Shown: one piece after another, positions 32,101 to 47,354 of the stretch
How positions within the stretch are numbered: the first letter of the stretch is position 1
Layout of the letters: every line of letters starts with the position of its first letter
Assembly: GCA_943369755.1 (NCBI GenBank)
Contig: CALROG020000021.1
Span: 1-64,000, forward strand
Direction: 5' to 3'
DNA from: CALROG01 sp943369755
Lineage (GTDB): Bacteria; Pseudomonadota; Gammaproteobacteria; Burkholderiales; Burkholderiaceae_C
Length of the DNA: 64,000 nucleotides
Made by a program: the position numbers and the translations under genes
Notes under the pieces: model-generated
Told to the model about the DNA's origin: nothing
The model's database searches: none
Seen by the model: only the letters and a program-made list of their open reading frames with translations

Positions 32101-35100
32101 GCCTTGAGCCAGTCGATGCCCGTCGCCCTGCTCAGGGCCAACGGGATTTTTGCCGCCCAGCGCTGCCACCAGCCCCCGGAAGCCATAGCGCTCACCAAAG
32201 GAGCGCAGCGCCGCGTCATCCTGGCTGCCAAGACGCAGCGCCTCCAGCGCCGGCAGGCCGTCCACATGGCCGTCCAGCGCGCAGTCGGTCTTGATGGTCA
32301 GCAGCGCGCGGCCCTGGGGCAACCAGTCGGCGGCCTTGCGCAGGTTTTCGCCAGCCACGCCCTTGATCTCGTCGGCGCGGGCCACCAGCGCGTCCAGGCT
32401 GCCGTACTCCTGCAGCCACTTGGCAGCGGTCTTGGGGCCCACCTTTTCGACACCGGGCACGTTGTCCACCGTGTCGCCCACCAGGGTCTGGTAGTCCACC
32501 ATCAGCGCGGGCGGCACGCCAAACTCGCTGGTCACGCCCGCCACATCACGCCGCTTGCCGTTCATGGTGTCAATGATGGTGATCTGCTCATTGACCAGCT
32601 GGCTCAGGTCTTTGTCGCCGCTGGACACGACGACCGTTACCCCTTGCCGTGCGGCCACCACCGCCAGGGTGCCAATCACGTCGTCGGCCTCTACGCCGGG
32701 CACGTCCAGCACGGTCCAGCCCATCAGGCGCACCACCTCATGAATCGGCTCGATCTGGGCGCGCAGGTCGTCGGGCATGGGCGAGCGGTTGGCCTTGTAC
32801 TGCGGGTAAAGCGCGTCGCGAAAGGTCGGGCCCTTGGCGTCAAAAACGCAGGCGGCGTAGTCGGCCTGCACGTCTTTGCGCAGCTTCTGCATCATGTTGA
32901 TCATGCCCCGGATGGCACCGGTGGCGGGGCTGGTGGCGTCGCCCGGCACGGCCCGCAGGTCGGGCATGGCGTGGAACGCGCGGTACAGGTAGCTGGAGCC
33001 ATCCACCAGCACCAGGGTTTTCATTGCTGTGGTCTCGGTCATCATCCGGCGATTGTGCACGCCACCCCTACAATTCCGCCATGCGAACCCTGCCCCTTGC
33101 CACCCTTGCTTTGCTACTGGCCTGCGCCAGCGCCGCCACCGTTGCCCAGACTGAGGGCAAAAACACGTCTCAGCCCGCACCAGTACTGCGGGAGCCACTA
33201 TCAAAATCAGAGCAACTCGAGGGCCCGGAGAACCAGCGGATCGAGCGCATCCGGATCGAAGACAACGCCACCCGGATTGACGAGCTGCGCTACGGCGGCC
33301 AGACCCAGCGGATTGCGGTGCAACCCAAGTCCGGCCTGCCCGAATACCAGGTGCAGCCCGGCGGCACCCGGGTCTGGAACCTCTTGAACTTCTGAGAGCC
33401 CGCCCCTTCCCATGGCTGTATTTACCGAAGTTTCGCCGGCCCAGGCGCAAGACCTGCTGAGCAGCCTGAACCTGGGCGAGCTGCTTGAGCTGCGCGGCAT
33501 TGAAGGCGGGATTGAGAACACCAACTACTTTGCAACCACCAGCCAGGGCGAGTTTGTGCTCACCCTGTTCGAACGCCTGAGCTTCGAGCAGTTGCCGTTT
33601 TACCTGCACCTGATGAAGCACCTGGCGCAGCGCGGCATGCCTGTGCCCGACCCGGCGGCCAACCGTGACGGCGACATCCTGCACACGGTGTGCGGCAAGC
33701 CGGCTGCGGTCGTCAACCGCCTGCATGGCAAGAGCCAGCTTGCGCCGGGCCCGGTGCACTGCGCCGCTGTGGGCGCGGCGCTGGCCCGCATGCACCTGGC
33801 CGGGCGTGACTTCAACCGCAGCCAGCCCAATTTGCGTGGCCTGCCCTGGTGGAACCAGACCGCCCCGGTGGTGCTGCCCTACCTGGACACAGCCCAGGCC
33901 AGCCTGCTCAAAAGCGAGCTGGCCTTTCAAAACCACATTGCCGCGGGCTCGGCCTATGCCGCGCTGCCGCGCGGCCCGGTGCATGCCGACTTGTTCCGCG
34001 ACAACGTGATGTTTGACGGCGAACAACTCACCGGCTTTTTTGACTTTTATTTCGCCGGGGTCGACAGCTGGCTGTTTGACCTGGCGGTGTGCCTCAATGA
34101 CTGGTGCGTGGACCTGCCCAGCGGTGCCCCCGACGCAGCCCGCGCCGCGGCCCTGGTTCAGGCCTATGGGGCGCAGCGCCCGTTGTCGCAGGCCGAACGC
34201 AGACTGCTGCCAGCCATGCTGCGCGCCGGTGCCCTGCGGTTCTGGATTTCCCGCCTGTGGGACTACCACCTGCCGCGCGAGGCCTCAATGCTCAAACCGC
34301 ACGACCCGGCCCACTTCGAACGGGTGCTGCGCCAGCGCATTGCCCAGCCGGTGCAAACCTGACGGCACCCCCAACACGTTAAATTTGTCACGCTATTCCC
34401 CGCAGGCCATACTGGCGTGGAAGAAAAAGCGACTCCAACCCGACCTTCCCAACGTATATCGAATGAAACTCAATATTGTTCCGGCACGCACAGGCATCCA
34501 ATGGGTCAAGCTCGGTATCCAGACATTCTTCAGTCAGCCACTGGCGCTGTCAGGCCTGTTCTTCATGTTCATGGCCGTGATGTCGCTGGCCACACTGGTG
34601 CCGTTCATTGGCAGCGCGCTGGCATTGGCGCTGCTGCCCGCCGCCACCCTGGGCCTGATAGCCGCCACCCAGGAAGCCACCAAGGGCAAGTTCCCGATGC
34701 CGTCGATTTTGATCAGCGCCTTTCGGGCCGGGCAGCAGCGCCTGCACGCCATGCTGGTGCTGGGCGCGCTGTATGCCGCCGGCTTTTTGCTGGTGATGGG
34801 CGTGTCAACCCTGTTCGACGGCGGCAAGTTTGCGACGCTCTACCTGGTGGGCGGCCAAATGACCCGCGAGCTGGTCATGGACAGCGAGTTTCAAACCGCC
34901 ATGTGGGTCGCCATGGCGCTGTATTTGCCGCTGTCGCTGCTGTTCTGGCACGCTCCGGCGCTGGTGCACTGGCACGGTGTGCCGCCAGTAAAAAGCCTGT
35001 TCTTCAGCCTGATTGCCTGCCTCAAAAACTTCAAGGCCTACACCCTGTACGGGCTGATGTGGATCGCCGTGTTCATCTTTGCCAGCATTGTCGTCACCAC

Positions 35101-38100
35101 CTTTGCCGTGTTGATCGGCAGCCCGCAGGTGGTGGGCGTGGCCATGGTGCCGGCCGCGCTGCTGATGGCCGCCATGTTCTTCACCTCGATCTTCTTCACC
35201 TTCCGCGACAGCTTTGTTTCTGAAACTGAAGCCCCACCCACCGGAGACACACCATGACACAGCACACCCTAGAGGGCCGCACCGAACAAGAGGTTCTGTG
35301 GTTCCAGCGGCGCAGCTTCCTGCAGGCCGCCGCCACCTGGACCGCCATGGGCGGCTTTGGCGCGGCCCAGGCCCAGCAGCGCGGCAACGTGGTTGAGCTG
35401 CAGGGCGATGCGCTGGTAAATGGCGCGCGCCTGCGGCCCCAGCAAGTCATCCAGACCGGCGACTCACTGGAAACCGGGCCAGGCTCCAACCTGGTGTTTG
35501 TGATCGGCAATGCGGCGTTTCAAGTGCGGCAAAACTCGCGCATGACGGTGGAGCGTGGTGCCTCGCTGAACGCAGTGGGGGTGTTGCGCATGGTCACCGG
35601 TGCAGTGGCCAGCGTTTGGGGCCGCGGCAGCAACCGCCAGATCGTCACGCCCACACTCACCGCCGGCATCCGCGGCACCGGCGTCTACACCGAGGTGTTC
35701 CCCGCCCAAAGCTTTCGCAGCTACTTTTGCAACTGCTACGGCACCGTCGACATGGGAGCCGGCCCCGACCGCGCCACCAGCCGCGCCGAATACCACCAGG
35801 CCTTCTGGGGCGAGGTGGAGCCCAAGGAGGGCAGGTTCCTCACACCGGCCAAGGCCATCAACCACACCGACGAAGAGCTCGAATTCCTGGCCCGCCTGGT
35901 AGACCAGCGCACCGCCTGGCAAATTGCCGGCAAGAAAGGTGTGAAAGACGGCAGCGGCTACATGGAAGAAAAGCCCGGCCAGGTGCACCCGGCGGCACCG
36001 CGCTAGCAGCACCCCGACACGCGCAAACAAAAACAAAAAAAACGGCGAGCTGCAAAAGCTCGCCGTTTTCATTGGCGCGTCGATTTAGTTGCGGGCTTTG
36101 TAGGCAGCAATCGCCTTGGCCAGGTCAGCGTACTCTGCGCAGGTCTTGTTGCCGCAAATGCCTTCCAGCTGGGCCAGGTGCTTTTCTGCCTCGGCGGGCT
36201 TTTTGTCCATCAGGTAAGCCTCGCCAATGTATTCGTGGGCACCCTTGTGTTTGGGGTCCAGGCGCAGCGCGGTGTTGTAGTGCTCAAAGGCCTTGGCCAG
36301 GTTGGGCGTGGCCTGCTTGCGGTAGCTGTAGCCCAGCAGGTTGTGCACCTCGGCGTTGCGCGACTCGCTGCGCACGGCGGTATTCAGCTCGGCCAGGGCA
36401 CCGGTCCAGTCTTTCAGCTCGATTGCCTTGCGGGCGTTGGCCAGGCGCTCGGCCGCGCTGGGCGTTGGCGCTGCGCTGGGGTTGCTGCCCGGCGTGTCGG
36501 CGGCCTGGGCCAGGGTTGCGGCAGCGGCCAGTGCGACCAGAAGGTATTTGAATGTCATGGTGATCTCCAGATTGAACAAAGGGTTGGGCTGGCCGAAGTG
36601 TCAACGCCGCGGGTTACGGCGTCAAATCATGCCCGGCACACCCGATAAACGCGGCGGGCTTTTGTTTGGATGCAGCACTGCCGCATCGCCCCGCCAAATG
36701 CGGGCATATTGCACAAACTCCGGGATCTGGGATTTTGACCCCCAGCGTGCATTCGTCGAAGCGAACCGATGCAACAGACAGGTTCACGCCACTAACTCAC
36801 CGGCGTCAGCTTGGCCACGCTCAGCGCCAGCCACTTCACGCCGTGGCGCGAGAACTTGACCTGGGCTCTTGCGTCGTCGCCGGTGCCTTCCAGGGTGAGC
36901 ACCGCGCCCTCGCCAAACTTGGCGTGAAACACCTGCATGCCGCTGCGCAGGCCGTGTGCGGGGGCGGCCTTTTGCGGCGGCACCGGCGGGCTGGCAAATG
37001 ACTCTGCGTCACGACCAAAACCGCCTGCAGCCCTCATACCGCCTGCGTGACCCGCTCCTGAATTCATAGCGCCACCGAAGCTGGAGCCAAAGCCCTGGTT
37101 CTTTGGCGTGATCCATTTCAGCGCGGCTTCTGGCAGCTCTTCAAAAAAGCGGCTCTTGATGTTGTAGCGGGTCTGGCCGTGCAGCATGCGGGTTTGCGAA
37201 TGGCTCAGGTACAGGCGTTTGCGGGCGCGGGTGATCGCCACATACATCAGGCGGCGCTCTTCTTCCAGGCCGTCAAAGTCGTTCATCGAGTTTTCATGCG
37301 GGAACAGGCCCTCTTCCAGGCCAGTGATGAACACCGCGTCAAACTCCAGCCCTTTGGCGGCGTGCACCGTCATCAGCTGAACCGCGTCCTGGCCCGCCTG
37401 GGCCTGGTTGTCGCCCGACTCCAGCGCGGCGTGGGTCAGGAAGGCGGCCAGGGGAGACAGCGTCTCGCCGGTTTCGGCGTCGGGGGCGAGGACCGGCCCG
37501 AGCTCATCTACCGGCAGCGCCACGGCGTCGCGGCCAAAGCCTTCGAGCATGACAAAGCTCTCTGCCGCGTTGACCAGTTCTTCCAGGTTCTCCACCCGGT
37601 CTGCGCCTTCGCGCTCGGCCTTGTAGTGCTCGACCAGGCCGCTGTGCTGCAACACCAGTTCAACGATTTCGCGCAAGCTCATGCCCTGGGTTTGCTCGCG
37701 CAGCACATCAAGCTTGGCCACAAACCCGCCCAGGTTGACCCCGGCCTTACCGGTGGTGGCGCTCACCGCATCGTGCAGCGAACAGCCGGCCGCGCGGGCG
37801 GCGTCTTGCAGTTGCTCGATGCTGCGCGCGCCAATGCCGCGCGGCGGGAAATTGACCACCCGCAAAAAGCTGGTGTCGTCGTTGGGGTTCTCCAGCAGCC
37901 GCAGGTAGGCCAGTGTGTGTTTGATTTCGGCGCGCTCAAAAAAGCGCAGCCCACCGTACACCCGGTAGGGCACGGCGGCATTGAACAGCGCGGTTTCAAT
38001 CACCCGGCTTTGGGCGTTGCTGCGGTAAAGCACCGCAATTTCCTTGCGGGCCAGGCCGGGCTCGGTGCCGCTGTCGCGCACCAGGTGACGCATTTCCTCC

Positions 38101-41100
38101 ACCATCCATTGGGCCTCGGCGAAGTCGCTGGTGGACTCGTACACCCGCACCGGCTCGCCCGGGCCCTGGGTGGTGCGCAGGTTCTTGCCCAGGCGGCCCT
38201 TGTTGTGGCTGATGAGGTGGTTGGCTGAATCCAGAATGTTGCTGTAACTGCGGTAGTTTTGTTCCAGTTTGATCTGGTGGCCAACGCTGAACTCGCGCAC
38301 AAAGTCCGCCATGTTGCCCACCCGCGCGCCGCGAAAGGCATAGATGCTCTGGTCATCGTCGCCTACCGCAAACAGGCTGTTGTGCTGGCCCGCAAACATC
38401 TTGAGCCAGGCGTATTGCAGCTTGTTGGTGTCCTGGAATTCGTCTACCAGAATGTGGCGAAAGCGCCGCTGGTAGTGCTCGCGAATGGGGTCGTTGTCGC
38501 GCAACAGCTCGTAGCTGCGCAGCATCAGCTCGCCAAAATCAACCACGCCTTCGCGCTGGCATTGCTCTTCGTAGAGCTGGTAAATCTCGACTTTGCGGCG
38601 GGTTTCGTCGTCGCGCACTTCCACCATGTTGGGGCGCAGGCCGTCCTCCTTGCAGCCGCCAATGAACCACTGGGTTTGCTTGGCCGGGAAGCGCTCGTCG
38701 TCAACGTTGTTGGCCTTCATCAGGCGTTTGATCGCGCTGAGCTGGTCTTGCGTGTCCAGAATCTGGAAGGCCTGCGGCAGGTTGGCCAGCTTGTAGTGGG
38801 CGCGCAAAAATCGGTTGCACAGGCCGTGGAAGGTGCCAATCCACATGCCGCGCACATTCACCGGCAGCATGGTGCCCAGCCGGGTCGCCATTTCCTTGGC
38901 GGCCTTGTTGGTGAAGGTGACGGCCATCAGGCCACCGGGCGAGACCTCGCCGGTCTGCAGCAGCCAGGCAATGCGGGTGGTGAGCACGCGGGTTTTGCCG
39001 GAGCCGGCCCCTGCCAGAATCAGCGCGTGTTCATTGGGTAAAACAACCGCAGCGCGCTGCTCGGGATTGAGATTGTGTAAGAGTGGGGAGTGCGCAGCGA
39101 CTTCTGGGAACATGCAGCCATTGTAGAAAGCCGCGAATGACTTGCCGGGCCTGGTTTCAACTTCTGATTTTTCTTTTCGCCACGCTGGTCCTGGCGCCCG
39201 GTGTGCGCGCGCAGTCGTTTTGCGCCAGTGACGGCCAGCCGCGCCCGGTGGCACTGCTGGAACGCTTCATCAATGCCGACTGCGACACCTGCTGGACCGA
39301 CGCCACTGCACCCCGCCCGGCCAAGGGCGCGCTGGCTCTGGACTGGATCGTGCCGGGCAGCCGCGGTGAAGACGCCCCGCTGTCGGCCGCTGCAACGCGC
39401 GACGGGCTGGCCCGACTGACGGCGCTGGGCCGCGCAACCCCGGCGCAAGCTGACAGCCTGAGCCAGCGCGCAGCGGCCACTGGCAAGCGGCTGCGGGTGG
39501 CCCACGGCCTGCCGTTCAACAACTACCTGGCCGCGTCGATTGAGCTCAAGCCCGGCAGCGGCGGCCCCTGGAGCGCCTGGCTGGCGCTGGTAGAAACCAT
39601 TCCGGCCGACACAGAAGGCACCCCGGTAGAGCGCAATTTGGTAAGAAACCTGCTGCAGCCCGCATGGAATATGCGTGAGCCACTATCAAAAGCAGAGCAA
39701 ATCAAGCGCTACGAAGCCCGCCCAATGATGATCCCCGAGGGTGCCAGGGCCGAGCGGCTGCGCGTGGTGGGCTGGGTCGAAGATGCAAAAGGCCGTATAC
39801 AGGTCATGGCGCAATCGCAATGCGTGGTTAAGCCCTGAGGCCGCTAGAATCAAGCACCGGGCCCAAGCATTTTTGCGGCCCGGTTTGCTTTTGTGCCCGC
39901 CACACAAGCGCCGGGCTGAAATCCAAGCGCCCACTCGTTTTTCAACGATTTTTCTGGAGCTTGGTATGGAAATTTTCGACTACGACAACGTATTGCTGCT
40001 GCCGCGCAAGTGCCGCGTGGAAAGCCGCTCTGAATGCAACGCCGGGGTGGAACTCGGCGGGCGCGTGTTCCGCATCCCGGTGGTGCCGGCCAACATGAAG
40101 ACGGTGGTGGACGAGTCCATCTGCATCTGGATGGCGCAGGCCGGCTACTTTTACGTGATGCACCGCTTCGACCTGGACAACCTGACGTTTGTGAAGGACA
40201 TGCACGCCAAGGGCGCGTACGCGTCGATCTCGCTGGGCGTCAAGAAACCCGACTATGAAACGGTGGACCAGCTGGCGGCGGCGGGCATCACGCCCGAGTA
40301 CATCACCATTGACATTGCGCACGGCCATGCCGACAGCGTGAAGAACATGATTGGCTACCTCAAGGCCAAACTGCCCCAAGCGTTCGTGATTGCCGGCAAC
40401 GTGGCCACCCCTGAGGCCGTGATTGACCTGGAGAACTGGGGTGCCGACGCCACCAAGGTCGGCGTGGGGCCGGGCAAGGTCTGCATCACCAAGCTCAAGA
40501 CCGGCTTTGGCACCGGGGGCTGGCAGCTCAGCGCGCTCAAGTGGTGCGCCCGTGTGGCGACGAAGCCCATCATTGCGGACGGCGGCATTCGCAGCCACGG
40601 CGACATTGCCAAGAGCATCCGCTTTGGGGCCACCATGGTGATGATCGGCTCGCTGTTTGCCGGGCATGAAGAGTCACCCGGCAAGACGGTGGAAGTCGAT
40701 GGCGAGCTGTTCAAGGAGTACTACGGCTCGGCCAGCGACTTCAACAAGGGCGAATACAAACACGTGGAGGGCAAGCGCATCCTGGAGCCAATCAAGGGCA
40801 AGCTGGCCAACACCCTGGTTGAAATGGAGCAGGACGTGCAAAGCTCCATCAGCTACGCAGGCGGCACCCGGTTGATGGACATCCGCAAGGTGAACTACGT
40901 CATCCTGGGCGGCGACAACGCCGGTGAACATCTGCTGATGTAGCTCACTGCAACCACATCTGCGGTACGCCGCCCTCACCCAAGGGCGTGACTGGCGGCT
41001 GCGGGCTGCGGCGTGCCAGTGCACCGGTACCCGCCTGCGGGCAGACGCCAAAGCGCACATGGTGCAAGGCGGCGGCAAGCCGGGCCTCGGACGGATTGCC

Positions 41101-44100
41101 CAGCTCACGGTCAAGGTCGTCTGGCACCACGCAATCCGGCGTAAAGCCTGACTCATAGCGGCCCTGCCCCAGTGCGTTCAGGGTTTCAAAGTTCACTGCG
41201 CTGTAGGTCATGCCACACGACGTGCGCGGCTGAAAGCCGTAGGGCTTGCCAAACGTCGTGCCGCCGACCAGCACCACCGGCATAAAGGGCCGCAGCGCGT
41301 TGATGACCAGCTCGCTGGCCGACGCGGTGGAAGGTGAGGTGATGACAAACACACGCGTCAGGCCCCGCAGCACCGGCCCCGGCAGGATGCCGATGTTGGT
41401 GGTCATGGGCAACACAAAGTTGCGCTCGGCGTTGCGGCTGTTGAAGCGGATGTCGGCAAAGGTCTTGCCCTCGACCCGGGGGCCACCAATCATGCTGGCC
41501 AGTCCGCGGGCCAGCACCACGCTGCCGCCGCCGTTGTAGCGCAGGTCAAGCACCAGCTCGGTGGCACCCGCGGCGTTGAACTGCGCAAACGCGCGGTCCA
41601 GATCGCTCTCACTGGCGATGATGAACTCTTGGTACGCCATGTAGGCCACCTTCACGGTGCCCTGTGCGCCAGGCACGTCCAACACCCTCGCTTGCGAGAC
41701 GGATGCCAGCGGGAAGTTGGCCGACTCCGCTGCCAATTCACGTTGCTGGCCGTCGGTGCCCACTACCGTGAAGCGCCGGGCAACGCCGGGCGTGCTGACG
41801 GTGGGCAGCAGCCCCTGGGCGATGGCGCGTGGGCCCTGCCCGTCAATGGCCAGCACCCGGTCGCCACGGCGCAGCCCGGCAGCAGCCACCGGGCTGCGCG
41901 GTTCTACATAGCGCACCCGCAGCTGCGTTTGCGCGATGTCTGCCCACACCAGCGTATAGCCGTAACCGGTGCGGGTGCCCTCGGCGTATAACTGCTCGAA
42001 GACCTGCTCTCGCTGCGTGTAGCTGTAACGGTCCAGCGGCAGGTTCAGCATGGACCGGAAGTAGGCATTGATGTCGGGCGCTGTGGCCAGCGGCGAGCGC
42101 AAGGGCTGGTTCCAGAAATACTGTTCCTGCATGTAGGTTTGCAGCCAGCCCCGCTGGCTCGAGTCACTGCATTCCGCTGTTTCGCCGGGTCTTGGCGGTT
42201 CGGGCGGCACCACGACCGGGATGACCGGACCAGGGCCGGGCACGGGCACGGGCGGGGCCACAACATCAGGCAAGACAGTGTCCGGCTGCGCTGCAGGGGG
42301 CACCGGCGTGTCACCACCCCCGCCGCAAGCCACCAGCAGGCCGAGCAGCCCGCAAGCGGCAAGCGCAGACAGGCGTCGCATCGCTGCGCTCAGTCTTTCA
42401 GCAGCCGCATGGCAAGCTGATGGAGCCGGTGGCCCGGCTCGGCCAACGCTTCAAGCACACTGAAGTGATTCAGCCCGGGCAACACCTCGCATACCGGCAC
42501 CACATGCGGGCCCCATGCCTGCTGGATCAACCCGTTCTGGCGCAAGAACTCTGCGCTTTCGTCACCCCCCGCCACCGCGTAAAGTTGCCCCTGGCGCGGT
42601 GCCGGCAGCCGGGCCGGGCTTGCGCGCCGCGCATCGGCAGGCGTCAGGCGCAACGAGTCCTTCAGGAACGGTGTGTGCACGAAAGGTGCCAGGTCGTGCA
42701 AGCCCGAAATCGACAACGCATTCTTCACCAGTGCTGAGGGCAAATCAGGGCCTACCGCAGTCCATTTGCAGGCCAGCATCAAGGCAGCCAGATGGCCCCC
42801 GGCGGAATGGCCCGCGACGGTAATGCGGTTGGGGTCACCGCTAAAGCGGGCAATGTTGCGCCAGGTCCAGGCCAGCGCCTGGACGGTCTGCAACGCGATC
42901 TGTGGAATCGTCACCGCCGGGCACAGCGCGTAATTCGGCACCACCACGCAGGCCCCCTGCCGTGCAAAGGCAGCCGCCACGAACGAATGGTCGGCCTTGT
43001 CAAGTGAACGCCAATAGCCGCCATGGATGAACACCAGCACCGGTGCACCGGGCCGCACGGTGGGGAACAGGTCCAGCGTTTCAGCCGCGCTGCTGCCGTA
43101 CGGCAGATCAAGGCGGCAAGGGCCCTGCGCCCGCGCCAGCAAAGAACGCGCCGTCCAACGGCTGAAATGCTCCGCATGGTCGGGCACCAAGGCACGGTTG
43201 TTGTACATGCGGTCCAGCCATTGCGGGTCAAAGTCAGCCATCTCGGTCTCCGGGGTTGGCCAGTATCTTGGCACAGCCACATCTCACTGCCTGCGCCCCG
43301 TGTTGCACCCGATGACAGCACTGTTGATTTCATGTATTCTGTATACAGACTTACCGCACCCCACCTCTCACTTCTGCATGGCCGCCGAACTCGTCAAGCT
43401 GGAAACCACCCCCGACCTGGTAGACCAGGTCTACCGGGCGCTGCTGGACGCCATCAGCGAAGGCTCGCTCAAGCCGGGCGAACGCATCACTCAGGAAGAC
43501 ATCGCCGAGCGGCTGGCGGTGTCGCGCCAGCCGGTGCTGCAGGCCCTGCGCCTGCTCAAAAAAGATGGTTTTGTGCACGACGCGCCAGGCCGCGGGGTGC
43601 TGGTGGCACCGCTGGACGCAGCCTGGATGATCAAGGTCTATCAGGTGCGCGGTGCGCTGGATGCACTGGCCGCGCGGCTGGCCGCGGCGCAGCGTTTTCG
43701 CATGGACCCCAAGCTCATCGAGCAGGGCCGCAAAGCCGCGCGTGGCAAGAACGTCAAGGCCATGATCGACGCCGACATGGCGTTTCACAGCGCCATTTAC
43801 GGGGCCTCGGCCAACCCGCTGATCGAACAAAGCGCGCAGCAGCACTGGCGCCACCTGCGCCGGGTCATGGGGGCAGTGCTGCAACAGTCACGCCAGCGGG
43901 AAGCGGTGTGGGACGAACATGAGGCTATTGCCGACGCAATCGCCGCGGGCGACGGTGCCCGCGCCGCCCTTTTTATTGAACAACACAGTCAACGCGCGGG
44001 CGAGAAGCTTGCGGCGCAGCTGAGCCAGGTTCTGAAATCACGTGAAGGAGATCACCCATGAATTTGACAAAAGCACAAATCGAACAGTTCGACCGCGAGG

Positions 44101-47100
44101 GTTACCTGTTCTTCCCCGGCCTGTTCACGCCGCAAGAAACCCAAAGCCTGAACCAGGCGGTGCCCGAGCTGTACAGCCGGCGCGAGGCCTACAACGTGCG
44201 GGAGAAAGGCAAAGAAGCGGTTCGCACCAACTTTGCCGCCCACATGGTCAGCAAGCCGTTTGCCACACTCGCGCGCCACCCGCGCATGGTGAACCCGGTG
44301 CAGGAGCTGCTCGGCGAAAAGCTGTACATGCACCAGTTCAAGATCAATGGCAAGGCCGCATTTGAAGGCGACGTGTGGCAGTGGCACCAGGACTACGGCA
44401 CCTGGCTCAACGACGACATGATGCCCACCGAGCGGGCCATGAACGTGGCCATCTTTCTGGACGACGTGAATGAGCACAACGGCCCCCTGATGTTCATCCC
44501 CGGCAGCCACAAGAAAGGCGTGGTGAACGCCAAGCACGACCTCACCACCACCAGCTACCCGCTGTGGACGGTGGACAACGACCTGATAGCCCAGTTGGTG
44601 GAGCGCGCCGGCGGCAAGAACGGCGGCATCGTCAGCCCCAAAGGCCCGGCGGGCTCGATGATCCTGTTCCATAGCTGCCTGGTGCATGCCTCGGGCAGCA
44701 ACCTGTCGCCCTGGCATCGGGTGGCGGTGTACCTGAGCCTGTGCGCCGTGAGCAACCATATCCGCCGTCACAAGCGGCCCGAATACATCGCGCACCGCGA
44801 CTTCACGCCCATCGAATGCCTGCCCGATGACTGTCTTCTCAAAGACTACCCGGTTGACCTGCCCTGGCAAAACGGCCTGCCGGCAAGCGCACTGCAAACC
44901 ACGTCGGTGCCGTTTGATGAAATGAAGAAAGCGGCCTGAGCGGTGTTTGTCCCAACGGATTTTTCATGAACCTTTACTCAAAACTTCAACAGCGTGCGGC
45001 CGATGGCAAACCGGTGCGGGTGGGCCTGATTGGTGCCGGAAAGTTTGGCTCGATGTACCTGGCGCAAATTCCGCGCACGCCGGGTGTGCATCTGGTGGGC
45101 ATTGCCGACCTGTCGCCCGACGCGGCCCGCGCCAATCTGGCACGCGTCGGATGGAACCCGGGTGCAACCCTTGCAACATCTCTGGACGCCGCAATCAAAA
45201 CCGGGGCAACCCACATCAGCGACGACTGGCTGGCGCTGGTGCGTCATCCGGCAATTGACGTAGTGGTGGAATGCACAGGCCACCCGATTGCAGCGGTGGA
45301 CCATTGTCTTGAAGCCTTTGCGCATGGCAAACATGTGGTCAATGTGACGGTAGAGGCAGATGCATTTTGTGGCCCGCTGCTGGCACGCAAGGCGGCCCAG
45401 GCGGGCGTGGTGTATTCGCTCGCATTTGGCGACCAGCCCGCGCTGATCTGCGACCTGGTGGACTGGGCCCGCACTTGCGGCTTCCCGGTGGTGGCGGCGG
45501 GCCGCGGCCACAAGTGGCTGCCGCATTTCAGCGAATCCACACCCGACACGGTATGGGGCAACTACGGCCTGACGCCCGAGCAGGCCGCGCGCGGCGGGCT
45601 CAACCCAAAAATGTTCAACAGCTTTCTGGACGGTTCCAAGCCATCCATTGAAAGCACGGCGGTGTCCAACGCCACTGGCCTGGGCGTGCCGTCCAACGGC
45701 CTGCTCTATCCGCCCGCCAGTGTGGAAGACATTCCCTACGTGACGCGCCCCATCTGCGAAGGCGGCGTGCTGGAACGCAAGGGCATGGTGGAGGTGATTT
45801 CGTCGCTGGAAGCCGATGGCCGCAAGATTCCCTATGACATCCGCATGGGCGTATGGGTCACGGTGGAAGCCGAGACGGAGTACATCAAGAACTGCTTTGA
45901 GGAATACAACGCCCACACCGACCCGAGCGGGCGCTACTTCACGCTGTACAAGCGCTGGCACCTGATCGGCCTGGAAGTGGGTGTGAGCGTGGCCAGCGTG
46001 GCGCTACGCGGCGAGCCCACCGGCGTGGCCACGGCCTGGAACGCCGACGTGGTGGCCACCGCCAAGCGCGACCTTCAGCCGGGCGAACTGCTCGACGGCG
46101 AAGGCGGCTACACCGTATGGGGCAAGCTGTTGCCAGCCGCCACTTCGACCCGGCTGGGTGGCTTGCCGTTGGGGCTGGCGCACGGCATCAAGGTGGTGCG
46201 GCCGGTGAAGAAAGGCCAGTCACTGAGCTGGGCTGACGTGGCAATCGACACCAGCACCCACGCCTACAAGATCCGCAAAGAGATGGAAAACCTGTTCGGC
46301 TCCCCGGTATTGAAAGCCGCCTGACAGCAACTACCGGACCCTTGGTTCGATGATGCAGCATCAACGGCAGGAGCAAGCATGAAAATTGCAATACTGGGAA
46401 TCGGCTTCATGGGGTTTCCCATGGCGCGGCGCCTGTGTGAAGCGGGCCATGAAGTCCATGTCTGGAACCGCACACGCGACAAGGCCGAGCGCCTGGTCAC
46501 CTTCGGTGCCACCGTGCACGGCTCGCCTGCCGACGCCACAGCCAGGGCCGAGGTGGTGGTGAGCATGCTGGAAAGCGGACCGATCGTCGAAACCGTGCTG
46601 TTCGAATCTGGCGCTGCCCGAGGCATGAAGCCCGGCACCTTGTTCATCGACATGGCGTCCATCAAGCCACGTGAGGCACGCGACCACGCGGCGCGGCTGT
46701 CGGCGCTGGGCGTGTCGCACCTGGATGCGCCGGTGTCTGGCGGCACCGTGGGCGCGGAAACTGGCGCGCTGGTGATCATGGTGGGGGGCAGGCCCGAGGA
46801 CTTCGCGCGCGCGCTGCCGGTGTTTGCAGTTTTCGGGCGCGCCACCCACGTGGGCTCGCACGGCACTGGCCAGCTCACCAAGCTGGCCAACCAGATGATC
46901 GTGGGCATCACCATTGGCGCGGTGGCAGAAGCTTTGCTGCTGTGCGAAAAAGGCGGGGCCAATCCTGCCAAGGTGAAAGAAGCCATTACTGGTGGTTTTG
47001 CCGACAGCCGCATCCTGCAGGTGCATGGCCAGCGCATGGTTGAGCGTGACTTCGCGCCGCGCGCGCGCATGTCGGTGCAGCTCAAAGACCTGCGCAATGC

Positions 47101-47321
47101 GCTGGACACTGCCAACGAAGTTGGCTTCGACGCGCCCATTACCACGCTGTTTGAGTCGCTCTATGCACAGGGCATCGAACACGGCCTGACCGACCTGGAT
47201 CACGCAGGCATTTTTGTCGAGCTTGCCAGCAGAAATGGCATGCAGTAGGGCATAATCTCGCCTGCGCCAAACCACAGGGGCTGTTGCTAGAATGACGGCA
47301 GTTGTGGGGGGGTAGCTCAGC

Positions 47322-47354
<33 letters not shown>
